Below, in pieces: positions 24,283-32,900 of a DNA stretch of 64,000 nucleotides. Both the position numbers and the translations under genes were made by a program. The stretch is from assembly GCA_017651245.1 (NCBI GenBank), contig JAGCDQ010000022.1:1-64000 (forward strand). Direction: 5' to 3'. Position 1 is the first letter of the stretch; every line of letters starts with the position of its first letter. This stretch comes from Bacteroidaceae bacterium. GTDB taxonomy: Bacteria > Bacteroidota > Bacteroidia > Bacteroidales > Bacteroidaceae. Below the pieces are notes generated by a model. It saw only the letters and a list, made by a program, of their open reading frames with translations, did not search any database and had not been told where the DNA came from.

Positions 24283-25419
24283 TTACTTCATCCAATAGCC
24301 CTTTGGCCAGTTAGTACTCATTTTCTCACGCGCCATGCTCTTGAAGTCCTCGACGATTTCCATTGGAGAGGAAACCATACCGCCAGAGCGTCCAGAATGG
24401 AACACGGTGGCTTGACCTTCAGTGGCGAGGCGAACGTCGTTAATCATCTGACCCTCACTCTGTTCCACACAGAGGATGCTCTTGATGCGCTCAGAGAGTT
24501 GGCTGATGATCTTGTTGGGGAAAGGCCACAGCGTCTTGGGACGGAGCATGCCAATCTTCACGCCAGTTTCTTGCAGCAGGTCGATTGCCTTCATGCTGAT
24601 GCGTGAAGAGATTCCGTATGCCACAATGAGGTATTCTGTGTCGTCATCCACGCGATACAGCTCGTAATCCACCTCTTCTGCCTCCACCTGACGGTACTTG
24701 GCAGCCATCTTCTGGTTGCGCTCCTCCATCACGGCTGGATCAAGCTCCAGGGTGGACATGAAGTTGTACTTTCTGTTTTTCAGACCGATACCATTGGTTG
24801 CCCAAGGACATTGCTTGCCAATTTCCTCATCGGTGCGACGTGGACGATAAGCTGGAAGTTCCACTTTCTCCATCATCTGACCCAGCACACCATCAGAAAG
24901 GATGATGACAGGCATGCGCCACTTGAACGTCAACTCAGCAGCCTTGCCCATGCAGTCACTCATTTCCTGCACGCTGTTAGGAGCCAGCACGATGGTGTGG
25001 TAGTCACCATTTCCACCGCCATACACAGCCTGATAGTAATCTGCTTGACCTGGCTGGATGGTTCCCAAACCAGGACCGCCACGACCTACGCTGACAATCA
25101 CGCCAGGCAGTTCGTTACCAGCCATGTAGCTCAGTCCTTCCTGCATCAATGCGATACCAGGAGAAGAACTGGAGGTGAACACCAGTTTGCCTGTACAGCC
25201 TGCGCCATACAGCATATTGATGGAAGCCAACTCGCTCTCTGCCTGCAGCACCACCATACCAGTGGTTTCCCAAGGCTTGTCAGCAGCGAGTGTCTCCAAC
25301 ACTTCACTTTGTGGGGTGATAGGATAGCCAAAGAAGCCGTCATATCCATAGCGGATAGCAGCCTTTGCAATCACCTCGTTACCCTTCAACAATACAATAT
25401 CTTTTTGTCCGTTTTCCAT
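24283..25419 (-). CDS. vorB: 2-oxoacid:ferredoxin oxidoreductase, alpha subunit (VorB-like)
   Basis: A 378-residue alpha subunit: KGNEVIAKAAIRYGYDGFFG and YPITPQSEVLE at the N-terminus, the GAGCTGKLVFTSSSSPG loop, GRGGPGLGTIQPGQADY, and a C-terminal transketolase-like domain with YLIVAYGISSR and LRPKTLWPFP. The sequence type is the one usually called VorB (3-methyl-2-oxobutanoate) in Bacteroidales, though KorA relatives are similar. The acyl-CoA synthetase at the operon head supports work on short or branched acyl-CoAs, perhaps carboxylating them to 2-oxoacids for amino-acid synthesis, as described for rumen Prevotella. Confidence 0.85.
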   Translation of the reverse strand: MENGQKDIVLLKGNEVIAKAAIRYGYDGFFGYPITPQSEVLETLAADKPWETTGMVVLQAESELASINMLYGAGCTGKLVFTSSSSPGIALMQEGLSYMAGNELPGVIVSVGRGGPGLGTIQPGQADYYQAVYGGGNGDYHTIVLAPNSVQEMSDCMGKAAELTFKWRMPVIILSDGVLGQMMEKVELPAYRPRRTDEEIGKQCPWATNGIGLKNRKYNFMSTLELDPAVMEERNQKMAAKYRQVEAEEVDYELYRVDDDTEYLIVAYGISSRISMKAIDLLQETGVKIGMLRPKTLWPFPNKIISQLSERIKSILCVEQSEGQMINDVRLATEGQATVFHSGRSGGMVSSPMEIVEDFKSMAREKMSTNWPKGYWMK

Positions 25420-25421
25420 CT

Positions 25422-25649
25422 CTATTCCTCCTTTTTACGATAAACTGTGATACAACCGTCGGGGCAGACAATCGCACAGCTGGTACAGCCGTTGCATTTT
25501 TCCCAGTCAGTCTGTTCTGCATAGTTGTAACCCTTGTGGTTGACAGTTGCACTCAGTGTGACAAGATGTAATGGACAAGCTATCGTGCAGAGGTTGCATC
25601 CTTTGCAACGCTCGATGTCCACAACGATAGCGCCTCTCATTTTTGCCAT
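25422..25649 (-). CDS. 2 x [4Fe-4S] ferredoxin subunit of the 2-oxoacid oxidoreductase
   Basis: A 75-residue ferredoxin with two clusters: CKGCNLCTIACP and CNGCTSCAIVCP. It lies 2 bp before the alpha gene and is the delta subunit or electron carrier of the complex. The spacing between the two motifs is of the usual Vor/Kor delta type. Confidence 0.93.
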   Translation of the reverse strand: MAKMRGAIVVDIERCKGCNLCTIACPLHLVTLSATVNHKGYNYAEQTDWEKCNGCTSCAIVCPDGCITVYRKKEE

Positions 25650-25740
25650 AATTATATTTACTTTTACTTTTAATATCTAAATCTCAAACCTCTTATCGTA
25701 TCTTTAGCACGCTTGGCTTGCCAAGAAACCTCAAACCCTC

Positions 25741-25920
25741 TCACGGATTATACTGATCTTTATTATAGAACTCCACGATGTTCATCGTCATCTTATGCAA
25801 TTCCACCGCTTCAGAATTCGGATTCAGCTTGATGGCCTCAGCATAGGAATCCAGGCACACTTTCCAGTCCATTCTGGCGTATGCCTCCTTACCTTTAGCA
25901 ATCCACTCCTGTTCCGTCAT
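25741..25920 (-). CDS. Small TPR-like protein
   Basis: A 59-residue frame from the ATG at 25920 to the TGA at 25741. The sequence EWIAKGKEAYARMDWKVCLD and SYAEAIKLNPNSEAVE forms a single tetratricopeptide repeat with the A-Y...A-I-L-P pattern. It sits 22 bp after the acyl-CoA synthetase stop and 91 bp before the ferredoxin, in the same operon. It is probably an assembly or docking factor for the oxidoreductase; nothing more specific can be said. Confidence 0.75.
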   Translation of the reverse strand: MTEQEWIAKGKEAYARMDWKVCLDSYAEAIKLNPNSEAVELHKMTMNIVEFYNKDQYNP

Positions 25921-25942
25921 CCCTATCTTTAACCCTTAACCT

Positions 25943-27619
25943 TTAACCTTTAAATTTCTCTGCATCATTCTGTCGAATCTCCACTCGACGAATCTTACCA
26001 GAGTGTGTCTTAGGCAGCTCGTCCACGAACTCGATGATACGTGGGTATTTATAAGGTGCGGTTGTCCTCTTCACGTGGTCTTGCAGCTCCTTCACCAATT
26101 CCTCGTTCGCTTTGTCCTTCCATTCCTTGCCCAACACAATCGTCGCCTTCACCACCATACCTCTGATGTCGTCAGGCACACCTGTGATAGCGCATTCCAC
26201 CACCGATGGGTGAGTCATCAGCGCACTTTCCACCTCGAAAGGACCGATACGGTAACCTGACGACTTGATCACGTCGTCAGCACGACCCACAAACCAGAAG
26301 TAGCCGTCCTCATCCTTGTATGCCAAGTCGCCTGTGAAGTAGAAACCGTCGTGCCAACCCTTCTTCGTCTCGCCCGCATTGTGGTAGTACTCGCAGCACA
26401 AGCCAATCGGCTTCTTTCTGTCCGTGCGGATGGCAATCTGCCCTTCTTCGCCCACTTTGGCTTCCTTCCCTTCGTGTGTCAACAGATGAATGTCGTATTG
26501 TGGCATCGGTTTGCCCATTGAACCTGGTTTTGTCTTCATCCAAGGCGTTGTGGCAATCAGACAGGTCGTCTCGCTTTGTCCGAATCCCTCCTTGATTTCC
26601 AAACCTGTAATCTCCAGGAACTTGTCATACACAGCCGAGTTCAGGGCCTCGCCAGCAGTTGTTACGTGTTCCAGAGAACTGAGGTCGAAACGGCTCAAGT
26701 CCTCACGAATCATGAAACGGTAAATCGTTGGAGGGGCACAGAAACTGGTGATTTTGTATTGTCCCACCTTCTCCAGAATGTCCGAAGCGTGGAACTTCTC
26801 GTGGTCGTACACAAACAGGGTGGCACCAGCAATCCATTGTCCATACATCTTTCCCCACGTTGCCTTTGCCCATCCTGTGTCAGCCACCGTAAGGTGCAAG
26901 CTGCCCATATGGAGGTTGTGCCAGAAAGCCGCTGTGCCAATATGTCCAAGCGGGTAGGTGTGGTCGTGAATCGCCATCTTGGGCTGACCGTTCGTGCCCG
27001 ATGTGAAATACATGAGCAGGAAGTCCGAAGACTTGGTCACGCGTTCTCTCTTATATTCTGGTGACACCTTCACGCCCGCCTTGAAATCATCCCAACCCTC
27101 AGGCACCACAGGACCGATACTGATACGATGCTTCAGGGCGGGCCATTCTGCATGCGCCTCGTTCACGTGACGCAGGATTTCTGGATCGCCTGTGGCAATC
27201 AGCGCCTTCACGTCAGCACACTTGACACGATAGATGATGTCCTTCTTCGTCAACAAGAAAGAAGCTGGGATAGCCACAGCGCCTATCTTGTGCAGCGCCA
27301 GCATCGTGAGCCAGAACTGGTAGCGGCGCTTCATGATCAGCATCACAAAATCACCCTTCCCAATGCCCAGCGAGAGCAAGTAACTTGCCACCTTGTTCGA
27401 TTCGCGTCGGATGTCGGCAAAGGTGAATCGGCGTTCAATTCCCTTGTCGTTGCACCACAGCAGCGCCAGACGGTCGGGCGTCTCTTCAGCCCACACATCC
27501 ATCACGTCATATGCAAAGTTGAAGTTTTCGGGAATCACAAACTCAAAGTTCTTCTCGAAATCTTCTTGAGAGGTGAAGGTTGACTTTTTCAGGAACCTAT
27601 CAAGCATCGTATTGGTCAT
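25943..27619 (-). CDS. AMP-forming acyl-CoA synthetase
   Basis: From the ATG at 27619 (preceded by GAAAGAGAT; the frame could begin 13 codons earlier) the enzyme has 558 residues. It belongs to the ANL superfamily: the P-loop YFTSGTNGQPK, GFGQSETT, TGDLAYKDEDGYFWFVGRAD, the hinge and the C-terminal catalytic Lys in PKTHSGKIRR. It activates a carboxylate, probably a short or branched-chain fatty acid, to the acyl-CoA in the cytoplasm. It heads the TPR-ferredoxin-VorB-beta-gamma operon and has a consensus promoter at 27687. Acetate or aromatic acids are possible alternative substrates. Confidence 0.88.
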   Translation of the reverse strand: MTNTMLDRFLKKSTFTSQEDFEKNFEFVIPENFNFAYDVMDVWAEETPDRLALLWCNDKGIERRFTFADIRRESNKVASYLLSLGIGKGDFVMLIMKRRYQFWLTMLALHKIGAVAIPASFLLTKKDIIYRVKCADVKALIATGDPEILRHVNEAHAEWPALKHRISIGPVVPEGWDDFKAGVKVSPEYKRERVTKSSDFLLMYFTSGTNGQPKMAIHDHTYPLGHIGTAAFWHNLHMGSLHLTVADTGWAKATWGKMYGQWIAGATLFVYDHEKFHASDILEKVGQYKITSFCAPPTIYRFMIREDLSRFDLSSLEHVTTAGEALNSAVYDKFLEITGLEIKEGFGQSETTCLIATTPWMKTKPGSMGKPMPQYDIHLLTHEGKEAKVGEEGQIAIRTDRKKPIGLCCEYYHNAGETKKGWHDGFYFTGDLAYKDEDGYFWFVGRADDVIKSSGYRIGPFEVESALMTHPSVVECAITGVPDDIRGMVVKATIVLGKEWKDKANEELVKELQDHVKRTTAPYKYPRIIEFVDELPKTHSGKIRRVEIRQNDAEKFKG

Positions 27620-27686
27620 ATCTCTTTCTATCTTCTTTACTCCATGAAAAATGCACACTCTTCAATGGTGTGCCGCTTTTCGGGTT

Positions 27687-27718
27687 CAAAATTACAAAGA
27701 AATTATGGTTTGGACAAA
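27687..27718 (-). promoter_or_regulatory. Promoter of the acyl-CoA synthetase/Vor operon
   Basis: On the minus strand TTTG (27715-27718), a 20-bp spacer and TAATTTTG (27687-27694) match both Bacteroidetes boxes. The -7 box lies 67 bp upstream of the ATG at 27619. Confidence 0.65.
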
Positions 27719-27833
27719 TAAAAAACGTGTAATTATGAGCATTTTACACACACATTCCCTTTCTGTGTAAAAAACGCCGAAAAAACTGCACACCTCAAAA
27801 AAAGATGTGCAAAACTTCACTAACTTCTAAAAA

Positions 27834-27864
27834 ATTGTCAATTGTCAATTGTCAATTGTCAATT
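27834..27864 (+). repeat. Heptamer tandem repeat (ATTGTCA x4)
   Basis: Four exact copies of ATTGTCA plus ATT lie just before the potassium channel gene and overlap its likely -33 region. The repeat contains overlapping CAATTG palindromes. It belongs to the same 7-bp repeat class as 14069, 52607 and 54382. Confidence 0.8.
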
Positions 27865-27870
27865 AATTCG

Positions 27871-27878
27871 TAACTTTG
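27871..27878 (+). promoter_or_regulatory. -7 box of the potassium channel gene, nearly leaderless
   Basis: TAACTTTG ends only 4 bp before the ATG at 27883, and a TTG 19 bp upstream (27849-27851) is supplied by the heptamer repeat. If used, the mRNA would be essentially leaderless, and repeat copy number would move or remove the -33 element. Confidence 0.5.
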
Positions 27879-27882
27879 TGGC

Positions 27883-28710
27883 ATGAAAAAGTTTATTGCT
27901 CTACTCAAAGATAAGCCACGACTCTACAATATCGTGTTCAATTCCGACACGAAGGCAGGCAAGGTGTTCGATATCGTCGTGATGGTGGCAATTGTCCTCA
28001 GCCTCATTGTTGCCTTCATCGAGACGAAACCCGCTGTCATGGGACGTTTCAAGGATGTGCTCACCATCATGGAGTATATCCTCACCTTCTTCTTCACCAT
28101 CGAGTATATCCTCCGACTCTACTGCTCCCCACGACCCAAAGATTACGCCCTCAGTTTCTTTGGCATCATCGACCTCGTGGCGACATTGCCCCTCTATCTC
28201 TCCTTCATCCCTTATCTCTCTTCAGCACGCTATTTCTTCATCCTGCGTGTCTTCCGACTCATCCGCATTTTCCGCGTGCTCAAGCTCTTCGCTTTCATCA
28301 ATGAAGGTCATCTTCTCCTTCAGAGCATCAAGCTCAGTTTCAGGAAGATACTCGTCTATTTCCTCTTCGTCCTCATCCTCGTCACCATTCTTGGCACGTT
28401 GATGTTCATCGTTGAGGGAGGACAGCCTAACACCCAGTTCACAGATATCGGCACCAGCATCTATTGGGCCATCGTCACCCTCACCACCGTCGGTTATGGC
28501 GACATCACTCCCGTCACCCTCGTCGGTCGCCTCCTTTCCTCTCTCGTCATGATACTAGGTTACACCATTATCGCTGTGCCTACAGGTATCGTCTCCGCCA
28601 CCATGATTGACGAGACCAAGCGCAAGGGAAAGAACGGTCGTTGCCCCCGTTGCAACGAGAAAACCGACCTCAAAGCCAACTACTGCAAGCATTGTGGAGA
28701 AAAACTTTGA
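27883..28710 (+). CDS. Voltage-gated-type potassium channel with C-terminal zinc ribbon
   Basis: A 275-residue membrane protein with an S1-S6 layout: hydrophobic segments at about 30-50, 60-80, 92-110, 120-140 and 160-180, an S4-like arginine series (LRVFRLIRIFRVLKL), the pore signature TLTTVGYGDITPV and a final S6 helix. The C-terminus is a short zinc ribbon with CPRC and CKHC. The selectivity filter GYGD indicates K+. The arginine series suggests voltage sensing, and the ribbon may serve as a small cytoplasmic regulatory or assembly domain. A 28-bp gap separates it from the phosphopantetheinyl transferase. Confidence 0.9.
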   Translation: MKKFIALLKDKPRLYNIVFNSDTKAGKVFDIVVMVAIVLSLIVAFIETKPAVMGRFKDVLTIMEYILTFFFTIEYILRLYCSPRPKDYALSFFGIIDLVATLPLYLSFIPYLSSARYFFILRVFRLIRIFRVLKLFAFINEGHLLLQSIKLSFRKILVYFLFVLILVTILGTLMFIVEGGQPNTQFTDIGTSIYWAIVTLTTVGYGDITPVTLVGRLLSSLVMILGYTIIAVPTGIVSATMIDETKRKGKNGRCPRCNEKTDLKANYCKHCGEKL

Positions 28711-28738
28711 TGGTTTAGAGTTTAGTGTTTAGAGCTAG

Positions 28739-29374
28739 ATGAATTATCGATTGTTTGTAAAGGAAAACCTCGAGGCGATCAGTTCTGAGGAATTGGAGCG
28801 AGCTCTCGCCTCCCTCCCAGAATGGCGACGCGAGAAAGCCCTGCGATTCAAGCATCGACAGGGTCGCATCGAATGCGCATTCTCCTACCTCCTTCTCTGT
28901 CAAGCCCTTCGTGAGGTCTATGGCATCACAGAACACCCCTCCTTCCTTATCGGCGAGCACGGAAAACCCGAACTGAAATTTAACGATAACGTTAACGACA
29001 ACCTAAACCTCAAACCTCAAACCTCAAATCTCAAACCTATCTGCTTTAATATCTCTCATTGCAAATCCGCCCTTGCTGTAGCCCTTTCCACTTCTCCCGT
29101 TGGAATTGATGTGGAGTGCATTGGTCGTTACAGTGAATCTCTTGCCCGTCATGTTCTCAATGACAACGAGTTTGCAGAGGTATCCCAATCCCCAAATCCC
29201 CAGATTCCCTTCACTCGCCTTTGGACACAGAAAGAAGCCGTTGTCAAGCTCACAGGTCGAGGCATCGACGATGACCTTCCCAACCTCCTTTTAAAATATA
29301 ATAATGTGTCCCTCCACACGGAAGAACACCTCGCCCAAGGATACATTCTTTCCGTAGCTACCTTCCTTGACTGA
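28739..29374 (+). CDS. 4'-phosphopantetheinyl transferase (Sfp-type)
   Basis: A 211-residue transferase with the three family motifs: HGKPEL, GIDVECIGRY and WTQKEAVVKLTGRG. It moves phosphopantetheine from CoA to a carrier protein Ser. Between the first and second motifs lies a repeat-encoded insert (NDNVNDNLNLKPQTSNLKPI, 28985-29040) with no counterpart in the family. It is made of tandem heptamers like those in intergenic regions. A second repeat-like patch (SQSPNPQIP) lies at about 29186-29212. The catalytic Asp, Glu and Lys positions are intact, so the enzyme should be functional. No acyl-carrier gene is nearby. Confidence 0.85.
   Translation: MNYRLFVKENLEAISSEELERALASLPEWRREKALRFKHRQGRIECAFSYLLLCQALREVYGITEHPSFLIGEHGKPELKFNDNVNDNLNLKPQTSNLKPICFNISHCKSALAVALSTSPVGIDVECIGRYSESLARHVLNDNEFAEVSQSPNPQIPFTRLWTQKEAVVKLTGRGIDDDLPNLLLKYNNVSLHTEEHLAQGYILSVATFLD
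29001..29038 (+). repeat. Heptamer repeat inside the phosphopantetheinyl transferase gene
   Basis: ACCTAAA, three copies of CCTCAAA and TCTCAAA, then CCT, lie in frame within the coding sequence. A change of one 7-bp unit would shift the reading frame. Confidence 0.75.
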
Positions 29375-29980
29375 TCCTTTCATCTGTTTCATTTGTGTTC
29401 GATAATATTTTCCGTGGAGTGAATAAAAAATCTTGCCAGACTTAAGTGAAATTTACATTCCAAAGTTTGGAACGTATATTCCAAGCTTTGGAATGTATGT
29501 TTCAAGGTTTGGAACGTACGTTTCAAGCTTTGGAACATAAAATACACCTAAGGGAAATATAATTTATTGCAAAGGGAAAAGAAAATCCCCGCATAGTATT
29601 CGTGTAATTGGCTATGTCGAACTGAAGGTTTGTGTCATTCGTGTTCAAATATTATATCTGTGTTTTCTGTGTTATCTGTGTGCCACTTCCACCGCTTTTG
29701 TTGCCAAAAGCACCCGAAAATGTAAAAAAATGAAAAAAACTATCAATTTTTTTGAAAAAAGTTGCAAAAAAATGAGGTAGTAATCATAGAAAACCGTAAC
29801 TTTACCGCCGAATTGGCTTATGCCCTTTCATAAACACCCTTCGCAAAGGGGGGATATAACAATCACTAATCACTTTTCATATACATTATTAATATATACA
29901 GAGAATATAAACAATCAAACTATAACAAACCAAAACGTTTTTTATCAATTTTTTTTTATTAACTTAAACATTTTTAGCTT
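29375..29980. other. 606-bp intergenic region with tandem repeats, a dispersed repeat and the leader of the large secreted protein
   Basis: No gene of credible length is seen. The region holds four 21-bp tandem repeats (29457-29540), a dispersed repeat of CGTGTTC and CTGTGTTATCTGTG type (29638-29686, related to 34572-34630), poly-A/T stretches, and a possible -7-like TAACTTTA at about 29799-29806. A long AT-rich leader precedes the ATG at 29981. Confidence 0.7.
29457..29540 (+). repeat. Four 21-bp tandem palindromic repeats
   Basis: Units at 29457-29477, 29478-29498, 29499-29519 and 29520-29540 each contain a TTYCAARSTTTGGAA core and a GTAY-type spacer. The 21-bp period equals two helical turns, so every core faces the same side of the DNA, as expected for arrays of protein-binding sites. 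Confidence 0.8.
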
Positions 29981-32900
29981 ATGAAGAAGATTACAAAATC
30001 TTTGTTGATGCTGCTCTTTACGTTGGTAGGAGTAGTGTCTGTGCAAGCTCAGGATGTACCTGCAAAGGACAAATGGTTCACTGACAACGTGTTCTGTTAC
30101 AAGGACGCAGCGAACAATGTGAGCCGAGAGATGAATCTCCCTTGGGCAGTTGATCCTGATAATGAAGCAAACGGCTGTATTAAGCTGTCCTCTGCTGCTA
30201 ATGCTGCTAATGAACATGATCTCCAGTTCATGATTAGAGGTGCCAAGTATGATGGTGAAGACTTGACGAAGGGTGCCTTCGAAGAAGGTAAGGGATTCAA
30301 AGTTACCTTCAAAGTGAAGGCAGACGGCGAATATTCAAATTGTGCGTTTGGTACTTTCTATTCAATGACTGCTAGTGGTAAGGAGGGTTGGAAGTTCAAC
30401 AATTATCCTGGCGAAAAACTGAATGTTACAACTGAATGGCAGACAGTATCATTTACTTATATCGCTACAGCAGACGACGCTGGTAAGTTCACAGCTGTCG
30501 GTTTCAATCTGGCTGGTGCTGAGGCTAGAACATTCTACTTCGACGACGTCAAGATTGTACGTCTTCCTCTCGCAGAGAAGGATGCTTGGTTCGATGCATC
30601 TAAGTTCACAGCTAAGGACTATGAGGATTTCACGGAAGTGGTTTCTGACAAACAGTGGAGTCCAGGTAGCTGGCAACCAGCTCCTCAGTACTACAATGAC
30701 AAGACTACTGTCAAGATGGAGAAGACTCAGCCAGATGTTGCTACTGTTCGTTTCGTAGAACAGGAGGATGGCTCTTACATCGAGGTGAAGTCTAATGACA
30801 TGCCAGTTAGTGACTATGATTGTCAGTTCTTTATGGAGATTCCTGAAGACTTGCGTGCTAACGGCACCAAGGTGGAGGTTTCAATGAAGGCATGGGTAGA
30901 TGCTGAAAATGGTGGCGATATCACAGTTCAGCCTCAGATTCATGCAGCTCCTTCTGCATGGAAAGACAACTCTAATCCTAAGGCTACATTTGTGGCTGGT
31001 AAGTGGACTGATATCAAGTACTGCTTCACTATCAACCAGGATGGTGTTCAGAACTATTGTTTCAACCTTTCTGACGCGGGAACAGAAAAAGCTCGTACTT
31101 ACAGATTCAAAGATATAACTTTCTTACCAGCTAAGGCTGATTGGTATTATGCTAATGAGTTCCACGCTAAGGATTACAAGAAGGAGAATCCAGAAGATCC
31201 TGATCCAGTTTATGCTGACGGTGAAAATCCTCACCCATTGGCTCGTTACGTCTATGATGCAGAAGGTGGCTATGTGGAAGTTGTTACTAACGCAAAGGCT
31301 AACCAGACTTATAACAGCCAGCTTTGGATTGCTATTCCAGAGCAGTATGTTGGTACATCCAGCAAACTGACCATGGAGGTTCAGGCTTCTAAGGCTATCA
31401 CGACTCCTGAAAGTTTCCAAGCAACAGCTACTGGTAATGGTTGGGGTTGTAATCCTGGACCTGGCTCAGGTGTTGCGTTCAAGGTTGGTGAATGGACCAC
31501 TGTTGAACGTATTCTCAAGACTAAGGACGTTAAATCTACAGGTACTTGGAAAGACAGACAGGCTGACCAGTATTGCTTGGATCTTTCAGAGGTTGTTTCT
31601 GAGGGTGAGGGTAATGATAAAGTTTACATAGGTGATGCTATCACTTACCAGTTCAGAAACGTGAAGTTCGAAGCAGCAGCAGAAGCTTGGTACATGGACA
31701 ACTCTATCACAGTTGACGGAGATGATGCACCATACATCTATGGCACTGGTAAAGAAGGTGGTTATGTAGAAGTTGCCGGTGGCAAGCAGATTGTCTTCGG
31801 TATTCCTGAGAACCTCCAAGGCGGTGACGTGAAGATTTCTATGAATGTGAAGGCAGCAGCAGCAGATGCTACTACCGACATTAGCTACACGACCGAATGG
31901 GCAGCCGCAGAAGTAATCGTTGAGGCTGCTGAGGCTACATATGCTCTCGCTCTGCCAGCAGAAGGCACATTCGACTTTGATGAAGTTGCATTCGAGAAGT
32001 ACTATAAGCCTGTTGACTATGGTGACTTCGTAGAGGTTCCTGTTGAGGGTACACTTGTCGGGTCTAAAGATTTCACGGCAGTACCTAAACCATCATTCAT
32101 TCCATACTTTGATCAGAGTGGCGACCAGAAAGATTATAGCTGGAAACTTATCGAAGGTGAAGGTCTTGAGGTTGTCAATACAACGAAAATTGGACGTTGG
32201 TCAGCTCAATTCGCTATCATGGACGGTTTCAATCTCGAGGCAGGAAAGGACTATGCAGTTCGTTACACTTTCAAATATGATGGTGAAGGTGGTACAGGCG
32301 AAGATGGATTGCAAACAAGCTTTGGCTTGAAGAGCTGGACAAATAGAAAGGACCTTGTCGTAGATTTCCCAGCAGGTCCAATCTACACCCAGTTGGTAGC
32401 TGAATTCCCTGGCTACGAGAATTCAGGTGAGGTAGGCGTATTCTTCCAGAGTGGTGCTATTCTTGGTCGTATGATCATTGAGAAGGTTGAACTCTTCGAC
32501 ATCACTCCAAAATATGACGAGATGGTTTGGTCTGACGACAATCTCGTTGTAAACGGTAACCTCGAAGGTGAAGACGAAGACATGAGCTCATTCGCAACGA
32601 AGGTGACTACTGAAGACGAAACTGATCCTGAGACTCTGCCAGCTGTGGCTGCTGATCTTGGTAAGTTTGCTGCTTCAAGTGCAGCTCTGTGGCCAGAAGA
32701 AGCAGAGGTTCCAGAAGGTGCTAAGGGTCTTAATATCAATACCGTAGCTATCGGTGATGAAGGTAAGGCAAGTGATACTCAGCTTATTGTTCGCCTCAAC
32801 AAAGTGATTCCTGCTGGCACCCTGTATAAGGTTGAGTTTGACCTCATGAGCACAAGCCTCGCTGAGATCTCTACTGAGATTGATGCTGATCCAGGTGTGA

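Noticed and set aside
29457-29540. Possible CRISPR array (regular 21-bp repeats)
   Set aside because: There are no spacers: units are contiguous, palindromic and diverged, and no cas genes are present.
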